A stretch of DNA of 64,000 bases, from the NCBI GenBank assembly GCA_041398705.1, contig JAWKUI010000003.1, positions 434,001-498,000 of the forward strand. Direction: 5' to 3'. Positions 46,134-55,090 of the stretch are shown here, piece after piece. This DNA is from NORP259 sp041398705 (GTDB lineage Bacteria > Planctomycetota > UBA1135 > GCA-002686595). The position numbers and the translations under genes were made by a program. Numbering within the stretch: the stretch's first letter is position 1; each line of letters starts with the position of its first letter. The notes beneath the pieces are model-generated. The model was not told where the DNA came from. It did not search any database and saw nothing but the letters and a program-made list of their open reading frames with translations.

Positions 46134-46582
46134 GGCAGGTTGTTGCGGGGGTGGTTCGAGGGTGCCCGCATTTCGCTTTGCGGCGGTGCGGAAAGGCTCC
46201 GATCGGAAGCGCACCGGGCAGGGGCCAGCTGAACAGGGGGGCCAGCTGGACAGAGGGGCTGGCGCGGAGTGAGCGGGTTGGAGGTAGGGCCGCCGGCGGC
46301 TGGGGAGTTCTCGTCGCAAGGATGTTGCCTTTGCTTCGGTTCCCATAGGGAAGGTCGGAAGGCGAGCGGGGCGGGCGCGGGGAACGTTCGATCGGCGGGG
46401 CGACGTTTTTGAGCTCGGGTAGGGGGAACCTGCGAATCGCGTTCATTCCTGGTATTGGAGTCGGGTGAATTGGCGCTCCATTGCGGCAAGAATCCGTGAG
46501 GGTGCGGACTGGACATTTGCGCCCTTTGGGCAGGACTGGCTCCGTCCAGTTGACCTGCCTCTATTCAAGGACAACCAGAGCT
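46134..46582. other. 449-bp non-coding leader before a secreted-protein gene
   Basis: No gene is supported here. The region lies immediately after repeat copy 1. It holds two near-identical 14-mers, GGCCAGCTGAACAG (46223-46236) and GGCCAGCTGGACAG (46240-46253), 17 bp apart, which could be tandem protein-binding sites. The T-run at about 46405-46412 (GACGTTTTTGAG) has no convincing hairpin before it. The promoter of the 46583 gene should lie near the downstream end. Confidence 0.5.
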
Positions 46583-49081
46583 ATGAAAGTACGCTTCGAT
46601 CGCGAAGTGTGGATCGCCGCTTTTTTTGCCGCGTTGCCAGCGCAATCCGTGGCACAAAGCGCACCCGAAACCAGGACTCGCATCCCCGTCGACCAGCCAC
46701 TGGTCGATCCGGACCTGAAGGGGGCACCCTGGGTCGCCCCGCCCAAGGAGGGCAGCCTGCCTTCTGACCGTTCGGCCCTGACTCTCGAAGAACGCCAGCA
46801 GGCGGTTCGGGAATTGGATGAGCAGCGTTTCCCCATGCGCACCGGTGTGCCGGCGGTTTCCGACAAGGAAGGCGCGGCGCCCGATACCTCGAACATGCGC
46901 TCGGGCGTCGATGCGCGCACGTTCTATCAGCTCGAAACCGCGGCCGATGGCACGGTTTGGGCTATTGGCGGTACGTACAAGGCGAGTTTCGGGCCGGAGG
47001 GGGCCAGCTACGTGCCCTTCCTGGGTTCGGACGCGCCCCAGAACTATCCCCTGAACCTGCACCTCGAGTCCGTGACCCTGGAAGGCGAAAACCTGCTGTT
47101 CGATGCCGCGGCCTGGCCGGTTTTGGAGGGCAACAGCGCCGTCTATCGGCGGGGAACCTTCGAAGAGCGTTATGCCACGGCCGTGGGTTCGATCGAGCAG
47201 ACGTTCGTCTTCGACCGCTTACCCGCGCGTGGTGAGCTGCGGGTGCGAATGGGGGTGGAGAGTGAACTCCAGCCCGGCTCGGCGGCCGAAGGCCTCGTGT
47301 TCTCCAACGACCGGGGTTCGGTGACCTATTCGAACGCGGTGGCCTTCGACGCCCGGGGACGGGCGGTGGAGGCGCCCACGACCTTTGTCGATGGTTCCAT
47401 CGAGATCCGGGTTCCGGAAGCGTTCGTCGCCGGCGCCACGCTGCCGATCACGATCGACCCGATCGTCGCCACCTACAGCCCGAGCGTGTCCACCAACCTG
47501 GACTACAACGCCGATATCTCCTGGGACGACAGCAACAGCCGTTTCATGATCTGTTGGGAACGGGCATTCAGCCTCACCGACCACGACGTTTGGGCGGAGA
47601 TGTTCACGGCGCTAGGCGCTCCGATCGCGGGGTCGGGCGCGTACATCGACTTCACGACCCAAAGCTGGACCCTGCCGAAGTGCGCCAACAACCGGTTCCA
47701 GGGGCAATTCCTAGTGGCCGCTGTGGTGACCTCCAGTACGCCGAGCGAAATCTGGGCGCGCACCCGCGAGGCGGAGAACCTCACGATGAGCGCGCCCATT
47801 CAAGTCAGTGCCTTCACCGGCAACAAGAAGTGGGTGGATGTCGGCGGGGATCGATTCCTCGGGTCCAACGCGTACTACTGTGTCGTGTGGGAGCGGGAGT
47901 ACAACCCCGGGATCGATCATGACATCCATGCTCAACTGATGAATACCTCCGGCGCCTTGGAGGGTACGAGCATCATGGTGGACAACACGTCCGGCACCTT
48001 CGACAAGTACCCCAGCATTTCCAATGGGAACGATGCGCACACCTGGACCGTTGCTTGGAACCGGGAGTTCAATGCGTCGGATTGGGATATCCGGGGTGCC
48101 CAGATCAGCTGGGGCGGAGCGATCGCAACCCCATCGCAATCGGTGGACTTCAGTGGCTTCAACGATCTGATGCCGAAGGTCAGTACCCCCTTGGATCAGG
48201 TGGCGGGCGCGGAATTGAACCTGTTTGTCTACCACCGCAACGTAGGGACCCATTGGGAGGTCATGGGCCTGGTGATGCGTGGCACGGACATCGTCGCGGC
48301 GGAGAACCTCTCGCAGACCTGGTCTCCCTTCAACGCGCTGGATGAGGAGTATCCCACGGTGGATTCCAATGGCCAGCACTGGGCGGTCACCTACATGCAC
48401 CGCTTCACCAGCAGCGGGTCCGATTTCGATATCCGGGTCGCTTCGGTGTACCTGACGGGTTCCACCATCGATGTCGCGGAAGGGCCGCTGACCTTGGCGG
48501 CGTCGTCTACGATCGAGAGTCGTCCGGAATGCTGCGCGCGCCGCACGGGTGGCACGAACAGCAACTTCGTGGGCGCCGTCTGGACGGACCAGTTCGCGGG
48601 CGCGCAGCAAGGTGACATCGAAGGGGCTACGTACCAGATGCTCGATGCGTTCGGGCAGATCAGCTTCCCCTTCTGCTTTGCAAACAGCAACTCCAGCGGC
48701 CAACCCGCCTGGATGATGGCAACGGGCTCAGGGGCGATCGGCCGGGATGACTTGGTCCTGGAGGCGTACCAATTGCCGACCTTCCAGACCGCGATCTTCC
48801 TCGACAGCCTGTCCCAGGGAACACCCTTCGTGCCGACGGGATCGATGGGCAACCTGTGCCTGGGCGGAGCGATTGGTCGCTTCAACGCCGCGAGCCAGAT
48901 CCTGAACTCCGGCGCGTCCGGCAGCGTTTCCCTGCGGCTTTCCCTCGGCGCCTTCGCGACGCCATTCGGCCCGACCCCGGTGCTTTCCGGCCAGACCTGG
49001 AACTTCCAGGCCTGGTTCCGGGACTTCGTGGGGGTGAGCACCTCGAACTTCACCCATGGAGTGAGCGTGCACTTCAACTAA
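46583..49081 (+). CDS. Large secreted protein with the lineage C-terminal signature
   Basis: 832 residues from ATG 46583, with signal peptide (VWIAAFFAALPAQSVAQ). The N-terminal third is a beta-rich domain (EGNSAVYRRGTFEERYATAV, GSVTYSNAVAFDARGRAVEA) resembling surface-layer-like domains; the middle has several repeats with a W-R-E motif (FMICWERAFS, YCVVWEREYN, WTVAWNREFN, WAVTYMHRFT) about 90-110 residues apart, each with a nearby D-x-D-I/V segment, a beta-propeller-like pattern. The last 130 residues have NLCLGGAIGRFN and GQTWNFQAWFRD, shared with 4738-6357 and 49679-51448. No enzyme domain recognised. It is flanked by the 142-bp direct repeat and ends before a strong terminator. Confidence 0.85.
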   Translation: MKVRFDREVWIAAFFAALPAQSVAQSAPETRTRIPVDQPLVDPDLKGAPWVAPPKEGSLPSDRSALTLEERQQAVRELDEQRFPMRTGVPAVSDKEGAAPDTSNMRSGVDARTFYQLETAADGTVWAIGGTYKASFGPEGASYVPFLGSDAPQNYPLNLHLESVTLEGENLLFDAAAWPVLEGNSAVYRRGTFEERYATAVGSIEQTFVFDRLPARGELRVRMGVESELQPGSAAEGLVFSNDRGSVTYSNAVAFDARGRAVEAPTTFVDGSIEIRVPEAFVAGATLPITIDPIVATYSPSVSTNLDYNADISWDDSNSRFMICWERAFSLTDHDVWAEMFTALGAPIAGSGAYIDFTTQSWTLPKCANNRFQGQFLVAAVVTSSTPSEIWARTREAENLTMSAPIQVSAFTGNKKWVDVGGDRFLGSNAYYCVVWEREYNPGIDHDIHAQLMNTSGALEGTSIMVDNTSGTFDKYPSISNGNDAHTWTVAWNREFNASDWDIRGAQISWGGAIATPSQSVDFSGFNDLMPKVSTPLDQVAGAELNLFVYHRNVGTHWEVMGLVMRGTDIVAAENLSQTWSPFNALDEEYPTVDSNGQHWAVTYMHRFTSSGSDFDIRVASVYLTGSTIDVAEGPLTLAASSTIESRPECCARRTGGTNSNFVGAVWTDQFAGAQQGDIEGATYQMLDAFGQISFPFCFANSNSSGQPAWMMATGSGAIGRDDLVLEAYQLPTFQTAIFLDSLSQGTPFVPTGSMGNLCLGGAIGRFNAASQILNSGASGSVSLRLSLGAFATPFGPTPVLSGQTWNFQAWFRDFVGVSTSNFTHGVSVHFN

Positions 49082-49096
49082 GGTTCGCGCCGCCAC

Positions 49097-49134
49097 ACGC
49101 CCCCCCGCAGCCGAACTCGACTGCGGGGGGGCGT
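49097..49134 (+). terminator. Intrinsic-type hairpin after the large secreted-protein gene
   Basis: A perfect 14-bp stem, ACGCCCCCCCGCAG (49097-49110) with CTGCGGGGGGGCGT (49121-49134), 10-nt loop, followed by ATTCATT. It begins 16 bp past the stop. Confidence 0.75.
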
Positions 49135-49262
49135 ATTCATTGCGGCGTCCGTCTGCCCGCCCCTGCGGAGTTTGTCCTGGGCGAACGGGCGGATTCCGGC
49201 CGGGCTGCAGAATTCCGGACCCCGGTTGGGGCGTTGGGCATGGCGCTCAACTCCCACGAGGA

Positions 49263-49404
49263 AACCATCCTGCGCGGCATGGCGAACAAGGTGCTCGACC
49301 TCTCGGGCACCGACGGCACCGGCCACCCGCGGCCGGTGGTGTACCACTGCACCTACGAGGAGTGGGTGGAGCGCACCGGGCACGAGGCGCCGGGGGTGCG
49401 GTAG
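49263..49404 (+). pseudogene. 142-bp direct repeat, copy 2: displaced 3' end of an ABC-F gene
   Basis: Encodes RGMANKVLDLSGTDGTGH and the tail TYEEWVERTGHEAPGVR exactly as at the end of the ABC-F gene, including its stop, but lacks everything upstream: the 5' flank (ALGMALNSHEET in frame) is not ABC-F sequence. A short open frame from ATG 49240 reads into it, but is not a credible gene. Near identity with copy 1 implies a recent duplication, or repeated gene conversion. The fragment could mark the end of an inserted segment or a tandem duplication whose other parts were lost. Confidence 0.85.
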
Positions 49405-49678
49405 TCGCGTGCGTCCAGGGCCGGGCTTTGCCTAGGGCGCTGGCGCATGGGGAGCTTGTGAAGCGAGCGGAATCGCTCCGCAATGGGAGCTTTCGCTCAA
49501 TGCCGCGTACGTTTGACGCGATGCCGCTGGACGCGGGGAGTCCATGGACGGGGGATTGTTTACGGTCAGGCCCCAAAGGGCAGGACGCGATGTTACGCTG
49601 GGGCGGAGCGGACGGAATCCATAAGGGGGCCGAGGCCCGCCGGCAGAGGTTTGTATTCCAACCTTTTCTTCAGCGATC
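49405..49678. other. Non-coding leader before the second secreted-protein gene
   Basis: 274 bp without a supportable gene. The last 40 bp are markedly less GC-rich (GGTTTGTATTCCAACCTTTTC) and probably carry the promoter or leader of the gene at 49679. No similarity to the leader of the 46583 gene was evident by eye beyond a shared GGGCAGGAC. Confidence 0.5.
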
Positions 49679-51448
49679 ATGAGTGCATTCAACCGAGTTG
49701 TCGTGGGATTGGCTGTTGCCGTTTCCCTGGCCGTTCCGGCCGCTGCCCAGCAAGGGAGCTTTACCGAAGCCACCATCATTCATCCCAGGCCGTTTGATAC
49801 GGAGGGGCAACCGCACGCCGCGCCCTCGCAAGGCGTTGGTGAGATGAAGACCATGGCGATTTGGCAAGATTGGATGTTTGCCCTTTCCATTCGTGTGTAC
49901 AGCAACTTCCCCCTGGTGCAGGAGTATGTGGTCCGGGTATTCAGGCGCACGGAAACGGGTTGGGAGTTTGCGCAGGACCTGGTGTCACCGGAACCGGAAG
50001 GGGATGTGTGGTCGCGCTTTGGTGCCTACTTTGAGGTGGCGGACGGGATGGTGTGCATCGCCGCTCCGTTTGCCGGCTCCCAAGGGGGGACGGTTCATTC
50101 CGATGGGCGGGTGTACACCTATGTCCTGAACCAAGGGGCTTGGGTCCACAAGCAGATTCTGCGGGCTCCATTTGTTCAACGGCCCTTCCCTGAAAACACG
50201 GAGTTTGGCAAGGGACTTTCCTTTGATGGCTCGCGGATGGCCTGTGGCGACCCTTGGATGCGTTTCCCCGGGGTGCTTGGCACAGGCCGCGCATTGGTGT
50301 TCGTACGCAATGCGGAAGACTTTTTTGAGCTCGAGGCCATTTTGGACCTGCCTTCCTCCCAAAGCACGAATGCAGTCGTTCCAAAAGAGTTTGGGCGGAA
50401 TACTCGAATCAGAGGTGAAGACCTGTTCATCTCCATGCAAGGATCACCGGGGGGAGTTCAGCACTTCCAGCTGGTTGGTGGGAACTGGGAACTCCAAGAT
50501 GAGGTACTGCAGCCCACTTCCGCACCGCAGAACTTCGCCGATGGAATGGACTACAACGCGGGACGGTTGGCCGTGTCTTCCCAGCGGGCGGGGATTGGTT
50601 TCAGTTCGCCGTATGACTACATCAGGACGTATCTTCATTTGCCTGGAGGGGGCTGGCAATTCGAACAAGAGATCACGGTTTCGGGGCCAGGCGTCAATCC
50701 CTCTAACTTCCCGGGATTCGGGAAGTCTCTCGTCTTGACTGGGGACTACCTAGTTGCAGGGGCGCCCTACGCCGGGCCGGCCGTACCTGTTCCTGGGATG
50801 ATGCAGGAGGGGCGCATTTTTGCCTTCAAGCACGGTGGGCAAGGTTGGTCACTACTGCAGCAATTCCACCATTCCGATTCCAATGATGTAGGGCCGAATG
50901 TAGTTGGCCTGGGGGCCATTGGTGCAAGCCTTGCTTTGGATCCGGAATTCGGTCAATTGGTGGCCAACACTCCGGGTTTCACCCAGTTCGATGTGGGGTA
51001 CCCGGGAACCGAATTGAACGGCGGCATCTACGTCTTCGACCTGGAACTCGGCGACTGGGCTTGCAACCCCACGCCCCCGGCCGGGGTCCAAGCCGGTCAA
51101 TTGAGCGCCATCGGAAGTGCGACCCTTGCGGACCACAACCTGCGGCTGCATGCCCACCACCTTCCCGGCGGTGCCCCGGTGATCTTCCTGGCGGGCCAGC
51201 CGCATCCGGCCATGGCCTTCGGCACCCACAGCTCCCTTTGCCTCGGCGGTCCGCAAGGCATCAATCGCCTCGGAACCCTCGGTGCGACTACCCAAGCAGG
51301 GGAAGCCTTCCACGAGCTCGACTTTGCCAGCAGCGGCCACGCCAGCATTTGGGCCGCAGGAATGCCCTGGAGCTTCCAGGCTTGGTACCGCGAGCCCGGC
51401 CAGGCGGCGGAGCTTACCAATGCCGTAGAAGTGACCTGGCTTCCCTAG
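49679..51448 (+). CDS. Secreted protein with FG-GAP-like repeats and the lineage C-terminal signature
   Basis: 589 residues; signal peptide VVVGLAVAVSLAVPAAAQQ. Repeated segments such as FGAYFEVADGMVCIAAPFAG, FGKGLSFDGSRMACGDPWM, FGKSLVLTGDYLVAGAPYAG and ASLALDPEFGQLVANTP follow the FG-GAP/integrin-alpha propeller pattern (FG.sl...g..l..gap). The C-terminal 130 residues carry SLCLGGPQGINRLG and MPWSFQAWYREPG, the divergent form of the module in the two other secreted proteins. Codons in the first 1.3 kb end in T or A far more often than in the neighbours, while the C-terminal module returns to the high-GC style, suggesting a composite or acquired N-terminal part. Likely surface or extracellular; ligand unknown. 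Confidence 0.82.
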   Translation: MSAFNRVVVGLAVAVSLAVPAAAQQGSFTEATIIHPRPFDTEGQPHAAPSQGVGEMKTMAIWQDWMFALSIRVYSNFPLVQEYVVRVFRRTETGWEFAQDLVSPEPEGDVWSRFGAYFEVADGMVCIAAPFAGSQGGTVHSDGRVYTYVLNQGAWVHKQILRAPFVQRPFPENTEFGKGLSFDGSRMACGDPWMRFPGVLGTGRALVFVRNAEDFFELEAILDLPSSQSTNAVVPKEFGRNTRIRGEDLFISMQGSPGGVQHFQLVGGNWELQDEVLQPTSAPQNFADGMDYNAGRLAVSSQRAGIGFSSPYDYIRTYLHLPGGGWQFEQEITVSGPGVNPSNFPGFGKSLVLTGDYLVAGAPYAGPAVPVPGMMQEGRIFAFKHGGQGWSLLQQFHHSDSNDVGPNVVGLGAIGASLALDPEFGQLVANTPGFTQFDVGYPGTELNGGIYVFDLELGDWACNPTPPAGVQAGQLSAIGSATLADHNLRLHAHHLPGGAPVIFLAGQPHPAMAFGTHSSLCLGGPQGINRLGTLGATTQAGEAFHELDFASSGHASIWAAGMPWSFQAWYREPGQAAELTNAVEVTWLP

Positions 51449-51657
51449 CTGGGGCTTGGCCGCCGCGGGCCGATTTGTAGAGGCCCTCGCTAGTCCGCTG
51501 CCGGACTCTGAAGAATCCGTCCAGCCGTTTGAGAATTCGGCAGGTTCCTTGCCCCCCTAGGACCTCGTTGTCGCGTTGCATGGCAGCCGGCGGTCCCAGC
51601 GGGCGGGGATCCCCAATTGGGGCGATGCCCGGCCCGGGGGGAGCGGGCTAGACTGCC

Positions 51658-52197
51658 ATGATGACTGAGCCGCCCGCTCCCCAATCCGAAGACCTGCTGG
51701 CGCTGGTGTATGACGAGTTGCGTGCCCTGGCGCGCGCGTACCTGGCGCGGGAGCGGGGGGACCATACGCTGCAGCCCACGGCGCTCGTGCATGAGGCCTA
51801 TGTGAAGCTGGCGCCGCAGCGGGTGGCGTGGAAGAACCGGGCGCAGTTCGTGGGGGTTGCGGCGGGGGCCATGCGGCGCATTTTGGTGGATCATGCGCGG
51901 GGTAAGAACCGGGACAAGCGCGGGGGTGGGGTCGATCGCATCGATCTGGACCTAGCGCTGATCGAGAGCGAAGGCGAAGACGTGGACCTGGTGCGGCTCG
52001 ATGAGGCGTTGTCGAAGCTGGCGGAGTTGTCGCCGCGGCAGGCGCGGGTGGTGGAGTTGCGTTTCTTCGGTGGATTGACCGTCGAAGAAGTGGCGGAGGT
52101 GCTCGAGGTCAGCGAACGTACGGTCAAGAGCGAGTGGCGGTTTGCGCGAGCGTGGTTGCACAGCGCGCTGCAGGAGCCGGAGGAAAAGGGGCAATGA
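51658..52197 (+). CDS. ECF-type RNA polymerase sigma factor (planctomycete type)
   Basis: 179 residues from the first of two tandem ATGs. Region 2 (LLALVYDELRALARAYLARE ... LVHEAYVKL ... AMRRILVDHARGKNRDKRGG) and region 4 (LSPRQARVVELRFFGGLTVE, EVLEVSERTVKSEWRFARAWL) are complete; the DHARxKxRxKRGG motif marks the planctomycete-abundant ECF group that is paired with Ser/Thr kinases. It directs transcription of an unknown regulon. Its TGA overlaps the kinase ATG (52194), so sigma and kinase are co-translated; activation by phosphorylation is the usual inference for this arrangement. Confidence 0.95.
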   Translation: MMTEPPAPQSEDLLALVYDELRALARAYLARERGDHTLQPTALVHEAYVKLAPQRVAWKNRAQFVGVAAGAMRRILVDHARGKNRDKRGGGVDRIDLDLALIESEGEDVDLVRLDEALSKLAELSPRQARVVELRFFGGLTVEEVAEVLEVSERTVKSEWRFARAWLHSALQEPEEKGQ

Positions 52198-55073
52198 GCA
52201 ACGAAGCTTCGCGGCACGAGGATCTGCAGCGACTGTTCCAGCAGGCGGAACACCTGGACGCGGCCGGGCGGGCGGAGTTGCTCGCCCAAGTCGCGCGGGA
52301 GGACGCCGAGCTCGCGTTGCGGTTGGGCCAGCTCTTGGAGCACGATCACAGCAGCCCTGGCGCCCTCGACGTGCCTGCGGTGGGGGCCTTGGGCATGGCG
52401 CTCAGCAAAGCGTTGGTGTCCGAGGACCTCGCCCGCGACCAGGCCCTGCCCCAACGCATCGGACCCTACCGCATCCTCGGCCTGCTCGGGCGCGGCGGTA
52501 TGGGAGTGGTCTACGAAGCGGAACAGGAATCCACCCGGCGGCGCGTGGCGTTGAAGGTTCTGCGCCCCGATCTGGCCACCCCCGGCATGTTGCGGCGATT
52601 CGAGCACGAGACGCTGGTGCTCGGTTGGCTCAACCACCCCGGCATCGCGCAGATCTATGACGCGGGCACCGCAGATGCGGGCCATGGTCCCCAGCCGTAC
52701 CTCGCCATGGAGTTGGTGCGCGGCCTGCCCCTGCTCACCTACATGGAGAAGCGTGGGCTTGACCGGGCGGCGCGGCTGGAACTCCTGGCCCTGGTCGCCG
52801 ACGCGGTCAACCACGCGCATCAACGCGGTGTTGTGCACCGCGACCTGAAACCGGCGAACGTGTTGGTGGACGCATCGGGGGAACCCAAGATCCTCGACTT
52901 CGGCGTGGCGACGACGGTCGATCCCGAAGCCCAGCTCACCACGATGCACACCAGCCTGGGCGAGGTGGTGGGCACCCTTTCGTACATGAGCCCCGAGCAG
53001 GTCAGCGGACGCTCGTCCCAGGTGGACGCGCGCAGCGACGTGTACGCGCTCGGGGTGATGGCCTACGAAGCCTTTTGCGGCGAGCCCCCGTTCGACCTGC
53101 GCGGCAAACTCGTGCACGAGGCGGCGCGCATCGTGATGGAAGAGGAACCCTCGACCCTCGGCGCCCACGACACGACCCTGCGCGGCGACGTGGAATGGAT
53201 CGTGGCCAAGGCCCTCGCCAAGGAACCCGATCGACGCTACGGCTCGGCCGATGCGTTTGCCGCGGACCTGCGCCGGCACCTGCGCCACGAACCCGTGTCC
53301 GCGGGCCCGCCCGGGTATGGGTACCAACTGCGCAAGTTCGCGCGCCGCAACCGCGTCCTGGTGGCAGGGGTGCTCGGCGCGCTGATCGCCCTTTCCGTGG
53401 GCCTCGCCGTCAGCACGCGGCTGTACTTGGAGGCGCGCGACCGGGGGAAGGAATTGAGCAAAGCGTTGGGCGAGGTGAAGGCGGCCAACACCGAAGCCGG
53501 CGAGTCCCTGCGCGAGTCCGAAGCCACCACCGACTTCCTCTCCGAGATCCTGCTGGCGGGCACGCCCGACTCGACCACGGGGGAGGTGACGCTCAAGGAA
53601 CTCCTGATTCGCTCGTCCGGCACCATCGACGAGGGTTTCGCGGACAGTCCGCGGGTGGCTGAACGTTTGCACACGACCGTGGCCCGCGCCTTTGAGGCTC
53701 TGGCGGAATTCGGTCCGGCGGAAGAGCACGGCCGGCGCGCACTGGAGTTGGCGCAGACCCTGGGCCCGGAACGGGCAGTGCGCCTGCCCCGGGTGTATCA
53801 CTTGTTGGCGGTGCTGGTGCAACGTCAGGGGCGCTACGATGAAGCCGAGGAGTTGTTGCGCCTAGCCAGCGAGTCGCTGGCGAAGCTGCCCGACGAACCC
53901 CAGTTGCGGCTGCAGATCCAGGTGGAACGGGGCAAACTCGCCAAGAACCGCAGCCAATGGGACGAAGCCCGGGACCTGCTCGAGGGCCTGCTGCCTGAGT
54001 TTGGAGGCAAGGCCGATTTTCTTCAACAAATCGCCGACATCCGCAACATTCTCGGCATCGTGTACGCGCGCAAGGGGGAGTACGAGTCCGCCCAGAGCAA
54101 CTTCAACGAGGCCCTTGCGATTCGCAGCCAGCTGTACGGGGAAACCCACCCCTTGGCACTCGACGTGCGTCACAACCTCGCCACGCTGATGGCGCTCATG
54201 GGCCGCGATGAGGAGGTGCTGGCCATGGATCAGGAGATCCTCGCGATCCGTCGGCGGTCCATGGGCGACGATCACCTGTCGACGTTGGCGTCGATGCATT
54301 CGGTGGGGGAAGGCTTGCTAAACGTCGGCCGCGTCGAGGAGGCGCTGCCGATCCTGCAGCAGGCGCAGGTTGGATTGCTGGAGTCGGTGGGGCCCGGGCA
54401 CCCAGAGACCCTCAACACGGAGGGCAGCCTCGCGCGCTGCTTGTCCCTCATCGGCCGGCGCGACGAAGCCCTGGCCATGTATCGCACCGCGCTCGAGCAC
54501 ACCGAATCGGCCCTGGGCGAAAAGCACTGGTCGATGGTGTCGCTGCTCAGCAGCTACGGCGGGTACTTGAGCGACGGGGGGGAGTGGGACGCCGCCGAAA
54601 CGGCCTTACGCCGGGCGGTGCGGCTCGCTTCTGAAAACCTGGGTCCGGAGACGTACATGGCCGTGATGACGTGCAGCCAACTGGCGTTCGTGCTCGACCA
54701 CCAGGGCAGTCACAAAGAAGCGCTGGAGATCTGCGAGCGCCTGCAACGGGTCGACGCGGAGGGCGACGCCAACCTCACCCAGTACCAGCGGAACGCGCGC
54801 CGGTTGGCGATGCAGCTCTACCAACGAGGGCTTCCCGAGTCGGTGCGCAATCTGGAGCGATCCCGCGAACTCGGGGAGATACAGGTTCAAGCGCAGCCCG
54901 ACGATTGGGAAGCCTGGAGCATCTTGGGAGATGCGTATTTGCTGCTCGGACGGTATCCCGACGGCCTGCAAGCGCTCGAACGGTGCATCGCCTGCATTCC
55001 GCAGGACGAGCCCAATCGAGCGAAGATGGAACAATACTACGCAGCCATGCACACGCGCTTCAGCGGCCGCTGA
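52194..55073 (+). CDS. Membrane Ser/Thr protein kinase with C-terminal TPR domain
   Basis: 959 residues from ATG 52194. Kinase domain about 90-350: GLLGRGGMGVVYEA (glycine loop), VALKVL (catalytic Lys about 121), VVHRDLKPANVLV (catalytic loop), ILDFGVAT (DFG), MSPEQ. A single membrane segment (VLVAGVLGALIALSVGLAV) lies at about 390-410. The outer region (about 480-940) has many TPR-like helices (RQGRYDEAEELLRLA, KGEYESAQSNFNEALAI, RDEALAMYRTALEHTE). It is of the PknB-like type with outer protein-interaction domain, and is coupled to the ECF sigma factor, which it may regulate. A 30-bp palindrome covers its stop codon. Confidence 0.95.
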   Translation: MSNEASRHEDLQRLFQQAEHLDAAGRAELLAQVAREDAELALRLGQLLEHDHSSPGALDVPAVGALGMALSKALVSEDLARDQALPQRIGPYRILGLLGRGGMGVVYEAEQESTRRRVALKVLRPDLATPGMLRRFEHETLVLGWLNHPGIAQIYDAGTADAGHGPQPYLAMELVRGLPLLTYMEKRGLDRAARLELLALVADAVNHAHQRGVVHRDLKPANVLVDASGEPKILDFGVATTVDPEAQLTTMHTSLGEVVGTLSYMSPEQVSGRSSQVDARSDVYALGVMAYEAFCGEPPFDLRGKLVHEAARIVMEEEPSTLGAHDTTLRGDVEWIVAKALAKEPDRRYGSADAFAADLRRHLRHEPVSAGPPGYGYQLRKFARRNRVLVAGVLGALIALSVGLAVSTRLYLEARDRGKELSKALGEVKAANTEAGESLRESEATTDFLSEILLAGTPDSTTGEVTLKELLIRSSGTIDEGFADSPRVAERLHTTVARAFEALAEFGPAEEHGRRALELAQTLGPERAVRLPRVYHLLAVLVQRQGRYDEAEELLRLASESLAKLPDEPQLRLQIQVERGKLAKNRSQWDEARDLLEGLLPEFGGKADFLQQIADIRNILGIVYARKGEYESAQSNFNEALAIRSQLYGETHPLALDVRHNLATLMALMGRDEEVLAMDQEILAIRRRSMGDDHLSTLASMHSVGEGLLNVGRVEEALPILQQAQVGLLESVGPGHPETLNTEGSLARCLSLIGRRDEALAMYRTALEHTESALGEKHWSMVSLLSSYGGYLSDGGEWDAAETALRRAVRLASENLGPETYMAVMTCSQLAFVLDHQGSHKEALEICERLQRVDAEGDANLTQYQRNARRLAMQLYQRGLPESVRNLERSRELGEIQVQAQPDDWEAWSILGDAYLLLGRYPDGLQALERCIACIPQDEPNRAKMEQYYAAMHTRFSGR

Positions 55074-55081
55074 AGCGCGTG
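55052..55081. terminator. 30-bp perfect palindrome across the kinase stop codon
   Basis: Left half 55052-55066 (CACGCGCTTCAGCGG) and right half 55067-55081 are exact complements; the TGA stop (55071-55073) is inside. It lies between converging genes (the next ends at 55091), so a bidirectional terminator is the simplest role. Neither side has a T-run. Confidence 0.55.
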
Positions 55082-55090
55082 GGCCCGGGC

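Noticed and set aside
46134..46582. Reading frame continuing from the ABC-F region into the secreted-protein gene
   Set aside because: The extra codons before ATG 46583 lack signal-peptide or domain character; the signal peptide begins exactly at 46583.
49240..49404. Small gene ending in the ABC-F tail
   Set aside because: Only the repeat-derived part resembles a protein; the preceding residues match nothing, and there is no ribosome site. Treated as a gene fragment.
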